Below are positions 46,461-57,180 of a stretch of 64,000 bases of DNA, piece by piece (position 1 is the stretch's first letter; each line of letters opens with the position of its first letter). The notes under the pieces were generated by a model. It was not told the DNA's origin, made no database searches, and saw nothing but the letters and a program-made list of their open reading frames with translations. Source of the stretch: Nematostella vectensis (Eukaryota > Cnidaria > Anthozoa > Actiniaria > Edwardsiidae); NCBI RefSeq assembly GCF_932526225.1, contig NC_064036.1, forward strand, positions 7,881,519 through 7,945,518. The letters are read 5' to 3'. The position numbers were made by a program, and so were the translations under genes.

Positions 46461-47275
46461 TATTTCATGCCACTAGTGTGCCCACATGCCTACATCCATA
46501 CTGCAATCCATTGCTCAGGGCAATAGAATAATCATTGGACGAGTGAATTCCGCTATAGATCAGGAAGTAGGTCTGAAGTGAAATGCAAAAATAGACTTAT
46601 CGCCTCCGAGCATAACTCGTTCCGTTTACGCATCAAAATTTTGCTCGAATGCGCAGGATGTCGCGAGGGGTCTGGGAGTTAGTTTTAACTTCCGGAGACA
46701 AACATCATCTTTCGGCGTACACTTTGCATCGTTATTTATTTAGTGACAAGAGTTTGAACATTCGTACATTCATACACAAGCATGGGAGTCATACACGATA
46801 ATTTTCGGTCAGCCACTTAATAGAAGAGACCGCAAGTGGTATTCGAGCGAGCTACACATCTGCCGTTCGGAGTTTCTCTTGATCCGCGCTAAATTTTCTT
46901 TGTAGGCTATTACTCTTTTTTCCGACGGTTTTTCTTATTAATGGGATAGTTATTTTTCGCCGAAATGAAATTAGCGCAGCCCCGTCCCCTCCCCGCAAGA
47001 CTAAAAAAATTTATTCGGATCGATTGCGGAATTGTACGCTGTCGCGCGCAGCATGCCCCAGTTTACTAAAGTTGTAGAGCAAAACGCAAGGGCAACATAG
47101 CTAACAAGTGAGTGCCTTGGTCTTTTTATTTCTGGCACAATTACAATTGCCAAGGGGAATCCTTTTTATATAACAGGCTGTGTTTGAATACTGGCTGTAT
47201 ACTGAAGTCAGGTCACCTGATGGTATTAAACACTCATATTGCAGGTCTCGATTTTGTAGGCGTGTTTTTTTCACT
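46461..47275. other. Promoter region of the RhoGEF gene
   Basis: The 5' exon of the GEF presumably starts here, on the minus strand. I see no TATA box or gene. AATAAA on the minus strand (47125-47130 as TTTATT) could be the poly(A) signal of the small gene at 47276-47941. Confidence 0.5.
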
Positions 47276-47941
47276 TCACAATCGAGCCATAGATGGCACT
47301 AGCTCATAGTCGCACACATTGTCAGGCTTCGTGATATGGGGATTTGTAGCTGCGATTATCCGTTCTTCTAGCCTCACCAAGCAGTCAATACAGAAGCACC
47401 CAAAACGCAGGAGGAGATTGACAACCCTATCCACTACTTTCAAGATGAAACACGCGGCAGATATACAGCGGTCTCGCGTCCATAGCCCTGCACTGATGCA
47501 GCAGTCACGAGCCCATAATGCAAAGGCGATAAATTCGATAACTCTTTTCCTTGAAAACTGGGCAAACTCGAGCATCTTTCTTTTTGTAAAACGCGCAGAA
47601 AACAGGCAACCGTCACTTGTCAACAGGGCAGCAGTGATGCAGCAGTCACGAATCCACAAAGCAAATTCGATCACTTTCCTCCTTGTAAAACGCGCAGCGA
47701 ATGGTATACGATTACGTGCCCATTGTGCGGTGTCATGGATGTTATTGTCGCTCAAAATACGTGAGGTAATCAACGCGATAACAAACAGAGCTCCCAATAA
47801 CACACCGGTGAAAAAGATGACGAGGTAATCGAGCGGTACGAGTGAACACGTTACTATGCATGCCAACGAGATGAAAATGACGGGGGCTTTTCTTAAAGGC
47901 GGGGCCGATCTTGTGTGATCGATGACCGATGGGTCCGCCAT
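47276..47941 (-). CDS. DYELVPS-family membrane protein A, 221 aa, single exon
   Basis: An intact intronless frame from ATG 47941. After a polar start (MADPSVIDHTRS) comes a long hydrophobic stretch (about 19-62) with K-A-P, S-L-V-P-L-D-Y-L-V and G-V-L-L-G-A-L, long enough for a membrane hairpin or two spans. Residues 70-185 are repeats of an amphipathic unit, roughly A-R-F-T-[KR]-[RK]-K-x-[IL]-E-F-A, alternating with A-L-W-x-R-D-C-C-I. The tail ends C-D-Y-E-L-V-P-S-M-A-R-L. I recognise no named family. A frameshifted paralogue follows 1 kb away on the same strand, and a longer relative lies at 56.3 kb. The acidic-Tyr-x-x-Val core resembles an Atg8-interacting (LIR) motif, which with a hairpin recalls ER-phagy receptors; that is speculation. 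Confidence 0.75.
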   Translation of the reverse strand: MADPSVIDHTRSAPPLRKAPVIFISLACIVTCSLVPLDYLVIFFTGVLLGALFVIALITSRILSDNNIHDTAQWARNRIPFAARFTRRKVIEFALWIRDCCITAALLTSDGCLFSARFTKRKMLEFAQFSRKRVIEFIAFALWARDCCISAGLWTRDRCISAACFILKVVDRVVNLLLRFGCFCIDCLVRLEERIIAATNPHITKPDNVCDYELVPSMARL

Positions 47942-48933
47942 GATGGAGCAGCTGGCGATTGACAGCGTCCAGTATGGTTGATCTCACCACCTAAGGCGAC
48001 ATGCAAAGAAATCGATCAGCCACTTTTTTGTTACTTAAAATTACAAAAAAAAGTCACTGTTAAACAACCATCGACGAATGGAAGTTTTACGCTATATTAA
48101 GGATATTTGATTGATAGTATCTCTGTGATTCGCTTCAGTTAGCCGATAGAAACGGATGATTGGTGTCTCGGTATTGTTCGGTGTAAAATGGCTGCGTGTG
48201 ATTGGCCTTCTGTAAATGGAGTAAATTAATAAAATTGTTGATTAAAGGCGTTTCCAGCTATATGATACAAAAAGTGGAGACATGGTCAGCGTAGGTATCA
48301 AAGTGAAATATGAAATAATTCCATTTGGTCAATAACAAGCGCGCGACGACGGTTTTTACGCGCGCGCAAAGATCTGCACCACTTTTCAAATGGATGTTTT
48401 AAACACGATAGGATGATAAAAGTTTTTGTCTAACTTACTCTCTGTTAACGCAAGACGAACTGAAACTGAAATCCACCTCTAGTACAATGCATGGTCTAGT
48501 ACTGTCGGGTGTTTCCGTCTAAACGTAGAAGAGGGGACCAAACCTGTCGGTCACGTGATATCAGTACCGCCTCCTCCTCCTTTTCTTATCATTACGTCAT
48601 AACGAATGTAATCACACGTCACTAGTCCCAGGTCTTTTCAGTAAGCATCATTTTTTTATCAGACAAAAAGGCCATTCCAGCTATAAGCATGCGTGCGCAC
48701 TCACCATGGGAACCTTCCTCAACTACCGGCATGCAGCGCGCGCTTCGTTTGATGGTCAGCTTTAAAAAGCCCGCGCTGCATTCTGGTAGTTGAGATAGGT
48801 ATCTATGGTTAGGCGCGCGCAAACTTATAGATGGAATGGCCTATTCATGTCGTTTTTTCCCATCAATTTTGAAAACGATAGTGCTTACAGACTGTCTTAG
48901 TTCTTTTATAGTCCCTTTTTCCTCTATTACTCT
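47942..48933. other. Spacer between family members A and B
   Basis: No gene seen. Around 48650-48835 the inverted blocks TCCAGCTATAAGCATGCG... and GCGCGCAAACTTATAG with ACTACC..GGTAGT centres suggest a foldback element of about 190 bp. Confidence 0.5.
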
Positions 48934-49866
48934 TCATATTCGAATCATGGAGGGCACCAGCGCGTAGTCACATCTATTATCTGGCTTTAGGATATGGGGA
49001 CTTGTAACTGCGATTATCCGTTCTTCGAGCCGTACCCAGCAGTCTAATAAAAAGCCCAGAATACTCTCTATGGTATCGACCGTCGTTTCCACCACTTTCT
49101 TTATGAAACGTGCGACAGCCAAAAACCGATCATGTGTAAACAGGGCAGCATTGATGAAGCAGTCACGAACGGGCACAATGCATAGGTGATGAATTCGATC
49201 ACTTTTCTCCTTGTAAATATGGAAAACTCGATAATCTTTCTCCTTGTGACACGTGCGGCAAATAGAAAACGATCAAATGTCCATAGGGCAGCATTGATAC
49301 AGCAGTCACGAACCCACAATGAAAAGGTGATGAAATCGATCATTTTTCTCTTTGTAAACTGGGCAAACTCGGTCATCTTTGTCTTTGAAAAACGTGCGAC
49401 AGCCAGACACCGATCACGAACCCACAATGCAAATTTGATGAATTCGATCACTTTCCTTTTTGTAAACTGGGCAAACTCGATCATCTTTGTCTTTGAAAAA
49501 CGTGCGACAGCCAGACACCGATCACGAACCCACAATGCAAATTTGATGAATTCGATCACTTTCCTTTTTGTAAACTGGGCAAACTCGATCAGCTTTTTCT
49601 TTGTAAAACGCGCGGTAGTCAGATAATCTTGACGCGTATTTGATTCTGTGTCGTGGATGCATTTGTCACATAAAATACGTGATATAATTGACGAGATGAC
49701 AAGTAGAGCTCCAAATACCACCCTGGTAAGTAAGATTATAAGGTAATCGAGGAGGACGGGGGAGCTCATTACTACGCATGTCACAAAGACGAAAATGACG
49801 GGGCTTTGCTGGAAGACGGAATCGTGTCACCACCAGTGATTGACAGATCCGCAATGATGGTAGCTG
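48934..49866 (-). pseudogene. DYELVPS-family member B, frameshifted paralogue
   Basis: It aligns with the protein at 47276-47941 from end to end. Three lesions are seen: the start codon is ATT-GCG instead of ATG-GCG; one base is missing in the run of C after AAAGCC near 49803, which breaks the frame before VIFVFVTC; and two extra bases near 49167 (TGTGCCCGTTC) break it again before VRDCFINAALF. The C-terminus D-Y-A-L-V-P-S-M is still readable at 48934-49176. Internally the unit F-A-L-W-V-R-D-R-C-L-A-V-A-R-F-S-K-T-K-M has been copied as two nearly identical 108-bp blocks, more than in member A. It could still be expressed from an internal ATG (49754 region) as a shortened protein, so pseudogene status is likely rather than proved. 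Confidence 0.75.
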
Positions 49867-49997
49867 CCGCCAGCGGTTGTGTGGGCCAGTTAGGTTGATC
49901 TCATAATCTAGAGGGGGAAAGGGGAAAATGTTAGTGGATTGAAAAAAAAAATGTTCCTATTTGTTTCTGAACAAATGTCATAAATACGATTTGGAAA

Positions 49998-50076
49998 CAA
50001 TAGAGGGCTTGCACGATCACGTGACTTCCTAGCAACCGTTGCTACGACGTCACGTGATCATGCAAACCCTCTATTG
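49998..50076. repeat. 79-bp near-perfect palindrome with CACGTG cores
   Basis: CAATAGAGGGCTTGCA at the left pairs with TGCAAACCCTCTATTG at the right, and each arm holds ATCACGTGA. The centre is TAGCAACCGTTGCTA. It lies between the broken paralogue B and the caspase. It may be a MITE or a divergent regulatory element with two E-box/CLEAR-like sites. Confidence 0.85.
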
Positions 50077-50266
50077 GAAGTATAGAATTTTATTCTATTA
50101 ATTTTAAAATCAAACACTATACCTAAAATATAGAAACTGCGCTTGTCGTGTAAGCACTGTTACTCAATATATTATATATAAGCACTTGAAACATTGACCG
50201 ATATCGGGTTTCAGACACTCGAAAAAAGCGCGAGCTTAGGGTGCAAGGACTCGGGGTATAAAAGAA

Positions 50267-50279
50267 CCCCCCCTCCCCC

Positions 50280-50340
<61 letters not shown>
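50267..50340. repeat. C homopolymer followed by (CA)n
   Basis: More than 30 C pass directly into about 14 CA repeats. It mirrors the (GT)n(G)n tracts elsewhere in the window. Length in the assembly is probably uncertain. Confidence 0.9.
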
Positions 50341-50342
<2 letters not shown>

Positions 50343-50751
50343 CCTAAAAGTAGACCGGGGCGATCATCCAACAGCTATCGCTTGAAAGATTCTTTCGATT
50401 CTGCTATTCCTTTTAGGGAGTCTCACGTCAATGGATCATCCTATCTAATAACAACCAGACTTTCGTCAAAAAGAGGTGTGCTCGGTGGCGGTGACTTAGA
50501 TGGTCGCAATAGAATTCGGGAATACGGAAAATGTGTTTGTTTTTAGTGCTATCTCTTAGACTTAGACCCTTGCTTCAACCACACCTAATGTACAATCTCT
50601 TTAGGGGTAATTGCTGTTGAGCACATCCAAAGCACTCGAAAACAGAGTATAAAATTACTCGAACACAATTTGTGAGCTCGGTTTTACAACCACTTTTGCG
50701 AATTTGGTTATAGAAGCAAAAACAGAGAATACATATGTTAGGCTAAGTTCA

Positions 50752-50835
50752 AACGTCGTATTATCCATGATAAAACAATGGACTTGGTTCATTTGCAAGT
50801 TTGCATTGAATACGGCTCACGGATAATACGACGTT
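50752..50835. mobile_element. 84-bp mini foldback element
   Basis: AACGTCGTATTATCC at 50752-50766 is exactly inverted at 50821-50835. The spacer has no coding capacity. It is likely a very small MITE in the caspase upstream region. Confidence 0.7.
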
Positions 50836-51370
50836 ACAGTTTAGTAATTGCGTCAACGTGCACAAATAATATCTATATCAAAGATGGTTATCTTAACTTC
50901 AGTATCAGTAGGGAAAATAGTAATTCCTCTCAAGTATTACATATAACTAGTAATTCCTCTCAAGTATTACATATAACATATTCTTGTATTGCATGATATG
51001 AAGACGCGGAAACCGTTCCCCCGAATCATTACGTCATATAATGGAAAAGTTACGTCACAAGTCTCCAGTCTTCTCAGGATTAAAAAATACATTTCACCGC
51101 AAGCCAAACCAACATTCAAATTATGCTTTTGATGTTTTTATTACTTTTTCAGAAAATTAGCAGAGCTATTATAAATATATACAAGATCTAATTCCATTAC
51201 TTTATTTTCTTTAGAATTATTGCGAATTGACTTTGCTGATTTGATGGGCTACCTGTGGTTAAAAGTCCCTTCGTCTAACCTGATTACTAACAAGCAAACC
51301 AAGGGGATGCCCCTAAGGTAGTCGATGATAACTTTCTTTTACTCTCGAATAAACTCTAATCCTGCGAAAT

Positions 51371-53529
51371 ATGGAACCAGAAGTTATTCGATATCGTCTC
51401 AAGAGAAACTATCTGGCAATTTTACGTGATTTGGAGCCGAAGAAAGTCTTAAACTATCTGTACCAAGAGGAGATATTCGACGAAGATGAACTGGATGAAG
51501 TCCGAAGTGAACGGACGAGGAAAGCCAAAGCGGAAACTTTACTTGCTATGTTGATGCGCGGGAAGGGTTTGAGCAGCTATTCCGTTCTCTTGGAGGCCTT
51601 AGATGAATGTCAACCACATCTGGCAGAGATTCTGAGAACACCTACCCCTTCAGAGAAAGGTAAACTTAACGTGAGATTTAAGTAAGTATGCCTGCATAAT
51701 GCTATGCGGAGGCTATATTATTTGTTTGGGGGAGAGGTGGGTTAACCTTGCAGGCATTCGCCGTATAGAAAGCTCTCACAAACAAATCCACTTATAGATC
51801 TCACGAGGGTGTTAGATAAATTGCGCTACACAAGGGAATTATTGTTTCAAATATTTTAATAGAAAATAGGCAAAATGACTATTTTCTCTAGAATATTTTT
51901 TTTTTTCGGAAGCGGTAAAAATCGCTAAAAAGCGGGAGATTTGGTGCTTAACGCGGGAGAGCGGGATAAGGGGTCCAAAATCTTGAGACTCCTGCCTAAT
52001 GCGAGAGAGTTCACAGGTATGGTGTTGGGGGGAGGTTGTGGAGGGACAATCTATAGCTAGAAGGAATAGAAAGTGCCCCCTCCACCTAAGCAAACAGATC
52101 GAGGTCTGCCCCAAAGACAAAATGATTTTACTGTACTTGATGCCTTTACTAAGAGATGGGTTGTAATTTATAGTTATTTTAGCCAAATTCATTGTTGCAC
52201 GACCACTAAGAATTCAAATCCATATCTTATCTGGGAATAGCACTTAGTCAATCATACCACCATGACCAATCAATTTCCTTGCTTTGTGCAATAAAATGGT
52301 TTATGACACGGCAGTGAGAACATCAAAGCCATTGATTGGTTGAGATGGTTGATTGACTACTTTCTATTTTCAAACGAGACAAGGATTTTGAATTGGCAGA
52401 GATTCAGTTGCCGCAGGTAAAGAACCTGATAGCCATCCTCTCAATTTGAAATTATATTTTTACACAGATATTCCTTCAAAGCAGGCTGATCCAGAGGTCA
52501 ACCTACATTTTCAGAAAATGGAGGAGAAAATGAAGTATTTGGCCTTAAAGTCTTGTGAGTATGAATTGTAGTTTTTCCAAAATTAGTGTTGCAGTTGTGT
52601 TACACAATAATGTACTGATTGTAATTGTTTATCTATTCTCCATAGCTGCCAGTCCATCAGAAAGCTTCGACGATCAAGACACTTTCATTGTCAAGCCAAC
52701 AAACTTTGAGGAAACAAGATACTATCCTGAAGAACTGGATGAAGTGTACAAAATGACAAGTTCTCCCAAAGGCTATGCTGTGATATTCAATTATAAAAAG
52801 TTTGATTCTAGTTTGAAGTTTCCATCGGAAAAATTTGATGAACGTTTAGGATCAGACAAGGATACTGCATCCTTGGTTCGTCTTTGGAAAGCTTATGACT
52901 TTGAGGTCCCAGAACCTTATTTGGATCTTTCTTATGACGAAACAAAAGCAGCAGTCAATAAGTTGGCACTGAAGGATTACAGCCAATATGACTGTCTTGC
53001 AATATTCCTCATGAGTCATGGAAAAGAAGATTTTATTTACACTTCTGATGGAGGTGAATTAAAGATTAATGAAATAAGGAAGAGATTCAGCAATGCACTT
53101 TGCCGCTCACTTGCAGGAAAACCCAAGTTGTTTTTTATCCAAGCTTGTCGGGGAGAAAAAAAGGATTTTGGTACCATTGTTCAGGATGGACCTAAACCCC
53201 CTGAGGAGCATCAAGAAACACCCTACAAATTTGATTTGTCACCCCATAATAAAGGAGCCAGTACAGCAGAGATGGCAGATTTTCTATTGGCATATTCCAC
53301 TGTAGGAGGTCATGCATCTTTTAGAAATACAGCAGATGGAAGCAGATTTATCCGGGCCTTGGTTACTACCTTTGCTTTGCACTCTGGCTCTGAAGATGTT
53401 TTGAGTATGCTGACTAGGGTCAACCGTGAGGTCAACAGGCAAGGAGATATTGGAAACAAGCAAGTATCACAACCAGAAACAACACTGACAAAGAAATTGT
53501 TTCTCTGGCCTGGACTCAAATTCGAATAA
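51371..53529 (+). CDS. CARD-containing caspase, 3 exons, 419 aa
   Basis: Cysteine protease for apoptosis or inflammatory-type signalling. Exons 51371-51659, 52468-52554 and 52646-53529, all GT/AG with agreeing phases. Residues 1-90 form a CARD-like helical bundle (RLKRNYLAILRDL, DELDEVRSERTRKAKAETLL, LLEALDE...PHLAEIL), the adaptor-binding prodomain of initiator caspases. The protease domain follows a short linker: catalytic His in MSHGKED (about 250), catalytic Cys in QACRG (about 293), an inter-subunit linker with candidate cleavage Asp residues (VQDG, KFDLS), then the small subunit with MADFLLAYST and FRNTADGSRF. Two usual aromatic positions differ: SWR of many caspases is SFR and GSW is GSR, so the substrate pocket may be unusual. 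CARD plus executioner-like ADFLLAYST is a mixed signature. It lies between members of the DYELVPS family. Confidence 0.93.
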
Positions 53530-54172
53530 TCATAAGAATAACTTTGCTTTAACCTATAATAGATGGCCCATTCTTTTGTATTGAACATGTAATAGAGTAC
53601 TTGAGGCTCACAATTTGCTTCTATCAAGAACTGGAAGAAAGAGGAAGAAATAGGGAAATGTACTTTTTAATAATAAGGATGGTACAGTGTCAGTAATAGC
53701 TAGTTTGTAGGGTGTGACATGCTACCTTAAGTCAGATAATTAGCATAGATCACAGTTTTGGTTGATATAGCCATACTGGTTTGCTGGTTAAGTTCATTTT
53801 AATCGGATGGCATGATTCTAACATTGCACAGGCTTACTTCCCAAACCTATCAAGGTGGACATGGTTTTACACATCTTGCATGAAGAAGATGCGATAAAAT
53901 GATGATGGTAGGCCCGTACCCAGGATTTTTCTAGGGGGGCGGGTGAAATCCGAAAAAGTGGACCTAACTTTTCCGGGGAGAGGGATAGAATTAGTTCTCT
54001 GATGAAAATCTGGCCACCCCCGAAAGAACAAAAAGGGATTTTTTTATGGTTTGCAGTATCTCCACGGGACGTTTATTGTCGGATTTGGCTACATACCAGA
54101 GTGATCTAGCTTATGCTTTATGGTTTTGTTTACAAATAGCACGTCCATTGGGAACCGAAAATGGACTTACGG

Positions 54173-54256
<84 letters not shown>

Positions 54257-56297
54257 GCGTTTGCGCCCCCTGCACCCCTCTGAGTACGAGCCTGGGTGAC
54301 TTGCTGCCTCCTCCAGAAAAAGAGTATTCTGTAGTTGTATATCTATAGTTTCATACCAGAATAGTATTTTTAATATGATAGCTAGGGAGATATCACTCCT
54401 TCCCTGGGGCTTTCTTGTGTATGTGTATGTATTTGCATAAATATGTAAAAGATATGCCAATATGATTTAGATCATAGGTTTAGTGTACCTGCAGTGCATC
54501 CTTTTATTCAATTGCGTAAAGTGATTAGAAACTGCGCGCTCCGAGAAAAAAAACATAATAGGGACTTAAAGATACGAGTACGGCGACGGGAGAAAACAAT
54601 GGAATTAATTTGCAAATTGAAAGGTTCCACGTGAAAATGCGTTTTGTCTGATAGATTTCCAACCGTTCTCCGCCAAAACACGACGTGAAATTCCAAGTTT
54701 TACGGTCTGGCGAGTACGTGGTGCGGTTGGAGTATAAATTCACTTTTCTCTGTTTCCTATCCTAGAAAGAAGCTTACTGTTAATTTCTGTTAGTTCCTGA
54801 ATATAAAGTCTAGGTAATTTCATCGAAACTAATTTGGAATTTGTCGCCAAGCGATTAAATGTTACCTCCGTTGCCGTTGTAGCATCCTAAAGTCCCTAAT
54901 GTGTTACTGCTGTAATGCGATTCAATGCTGGGGTGGGCTCAGGATTTCTCTTAAGAACACAACCCCTAAAGGGGGAAGGGGAAAAGCAATATATAAAAAT
55001 ATGGCAGGAGGTTACATGCACGTACACAGGGGGTGCGCAAGCACCCCCACTTGGCGGCCAAAATATGCTTTTTCCAAATGATTACTATGACTGCGCACTC
55101 CTCAGCCAATCTTTTGTACGCGCTTGGGTTAATCTGTTTCGCCTCCAAAATTCTCGCTCAAAAGGGGCTGGGACCCACGGATCTGCCACTGCTGTATTGT
55201 ACTGCTGTCATGCACTTAACTAATTGTGCTGCTGTGATACTATTAAATATACTCTTTTGTTTATTTCCTAGTCCTTTCAGCTCCATAGTTCTTTCAGCTC
55301 CGCTTGGAGGTTTTTGAGTTTTGAATTTATCAACTACCCAACTTGTTCAATCCTCTTTTCATCCCTAGATGATTGATCATATAGCAGTTAGCGCCATGTG
55401 TGTGGCTCGCCGTGCTTTTAGACGGGCGTGCGCAGATATTCCCCTTGTTTTCACGGCTTTTTAGTAATTCCACCGGGGTCTTCCTTTGCTAACGACCTTG
55501 CACGTGCGCTTTTATTTTATTCTGTGCGTCTAGCTATCCCAACGATAACATCTTTTGTTTCCCGAGAAACTTCCGAGGTTGTATATCTCCTGCCAAGAGT
55601 TTTACATCGCTACACTCGCCCGCGGGCCAGATGGATCTTATTGCTTATTTCTTGCTTTTTATTTCGCGTATTGTGTGTGAGACTGGCAAAAAATATAGAT
55701 TTTATTTTCAACTTGAAAGGGAATATACACCTAGCACCGCCCGCGAACCAATGTATCGCTCTGTCTGCAGTGAGTTGATGTCTTCTTCCCTGGACCGGTA
55801 GGACTGGGGCGAACTGTGCACGCACCCACTCCTATTTATGACGTACTTAAAATATTCTAGAACAGTAGCTGTCGACCGTAGCGTTGGAACGATCCATAGA
55901 GTCAATGGAAAGTCGATGGAAACGGTGTAGCGATAAGAATTCATAATACTGTCTAACATGGCAAGATAGGTAAGTATAGAAATATAGTTTGGATACTGGT
56001 GTTATTTCGAAGCCAAGAGCATAGCGACTCTTCTCTTCCGTTGCGCGGGCGCTGTTCGTCCAATTACTTGACTTTCACTTGTCTTTCGGTGTTACTACTA
56101 AGCATTGCTAAGGGGATATTCTAAATCCATTCAAAGTGTCGCTGTGTGATAAAAGCCAAGGAATAGGAATATTCGTAAATAGACATTTAGATTTAAGTAT
56201 GATCAAGCTTTAATAATTTAGGGCAACTAGGCTTTCCGTGAACAGAAATTCAAGCAATTTTTTCTCTTATATCAGCAGGACCCGAATATCAGCAATA
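53530..56297. other. Spacer after the caspase, rich in repeats
   Basis: Holds a family B MITE (53909-54293), a dispersed repeat around 54915-55200 that shares CTCAGCCAATCTT with 29040-29180, and a family A MITE fragment near 55722-55770. An open frame at 55428-55778 (+) is hydrophobic but has no support, so I do not call it a gene. Confidence 0.55.
53909..54293. mobile_element. MITE, family B, copy 2 with internal (GT)n(G)n
   Basis: Begins TAGGCCCGTACCC and ends near GAGTACGAGCCT (inverted). It shares most of its sequence with 14602-14866. At 54177-54255 it carries a run of GT followed by about 45 G that copy 1 lacks. Confidence 0.85.
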
Positions 56298-57176
56298 ATG
56301 GGTGATCTTCGAAGGGGATCGAGCTTGGTGTTGTTTACCGACATTATGGTGGACTTAGCCAAGATTCCCTGTCCCCGTGTTCGTCCCCTGGAATCGCTCT
56401 CGGCAATACTGATTAAAAACCCTGCCCTTACCGGAGCCGTCACGTGTGCCTTAGCAAGCCTTCTGATACCGCTAGCCTGTCTCGTCCCATTCCTCGGCGG
56501 AGTGATGTTTGGTGCGTTGCTATTGGTCGCTCTGATTGAGTCGGGATTTCTTAGTCACACGTGTATTCCACGTGTTGTGTCATTTGCATGTGCCTGGTGC
56601 TTCACAGCAGGACTTTCCACAGTTAAATCACTTATTGATATACTTGTTAACACTGTTATACAGTTAGTACGTATTATAGCTTCGTTAGCAGGTATAAAAT
56701 TGTCACCGTTTCGTAGACGCGATATCACATATGCCAGATTTGGGGATGATGACTCAACAGGATTCATCGAAGAGCAAGAGACTAGTTCGCACCTTAAAAG
56801 CGATGTGGAAGGTGCACCTGAGGCCGATATTGAAGATAACTGGAGCTTGGCGAATCTCAGTCATGACACGCTTGCAAACGAGCAGGAAGAAATTGTTGAA
56901 AATAGCGACTATAACGACGTGGACCACTCGAAATATACTGCAACGAATCAAGCATCCTCCATTGATTCGCTCGGACTTCCATCAGTGGACTCCGACTATG
57001 AACTTGTACCTAGCATTTCAGACGACTCTATAGTGACAGCTCAGGAGAGACATTTTTACGAGGAGGCGTTCACTGAGTTAGAGTATGAGGACCTCGCCGA
57101 GTCAGCCTTGCCTGATATTGCACCGGATTACACCACGTGGGACATGAAGTATTATGATTTTGTCGTTAACAGTTAA
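56298..57176 (+). CDS. DYELVPS-family membrane protein C, 292 aa, single exon
   Basis: The first ATG is 56298; an upstream in-frame stretch starts only with GTG. Residues about 35-85 are strongly hydrophobic with K-N-P, S-L-L-I-P-L-A-C-L-V-P-F and G-V-M-F-G-A-L-L-L-V-A-L-I, matching the hydrophobic region of member A almost position by position. A second hydrophobic/amphipathic stretch follows (about 95-140). The rest is acidic and disordered, and contains D-S-D-Y-E-L-V-P-S-I, the same motif that ends members A and B, then about 50 further residues ending YYDFVVNS. There are no amphipathic RFTKRK repeats. AATAAA overlaps the stop codon. No named family recognised; likely an endomembrane protein. 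Distant homology to A is inferred from two motifs in the same order. Confidence 0.72.
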   Translation: MGDLRRGSSLVLFTDIMVDLAKIPCPRVRPLESLSAILIKNPALTGAVTCALASLLIPLACLVPFLGGVMFGALLLVALIESGFLSHTCIPRVVSFACAWCFTAGLSTVKSLIDILVNTVIQLVRIIASLAGIKLSPFRRRDITYARFGDDDSTGFIEEQETSSHLKSDVEGAPEADIEDNWSLANLSHDTLANEQEEIVENSDYNDVDHSKYTATNQASSIDSLGLPSVDSDYELVPSISDDSIVTAQERHFYEEAFTELEYEDLAESALPDIAPDYTTWDMKYYDFVVNS

Positions 57177-57180
57177 TAAA
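57175..57180 (+). promoter_or_regulatory. Poly(A) signal overlapping the stop codon of gene C
   Basis: The stop TAA at 57174-57176 overlaps AATAAA at 57175-57180, as in the receptor gene. Confidence 0.55.

Noticed and set aside
47319-49626. Plus-strand frames of 146-169 codons at 47.3-47.8 and 49.2-49.6 kb
   Set aside because: Antisense of family members A and B; the minus-strand readings show start, membrane segment and shared C-terminal motif.
55428-55778. 116-codon hydrophobic frame
   Set aside because: No promoter, domain or splice support, and part of it overlaps a MITE fragment.
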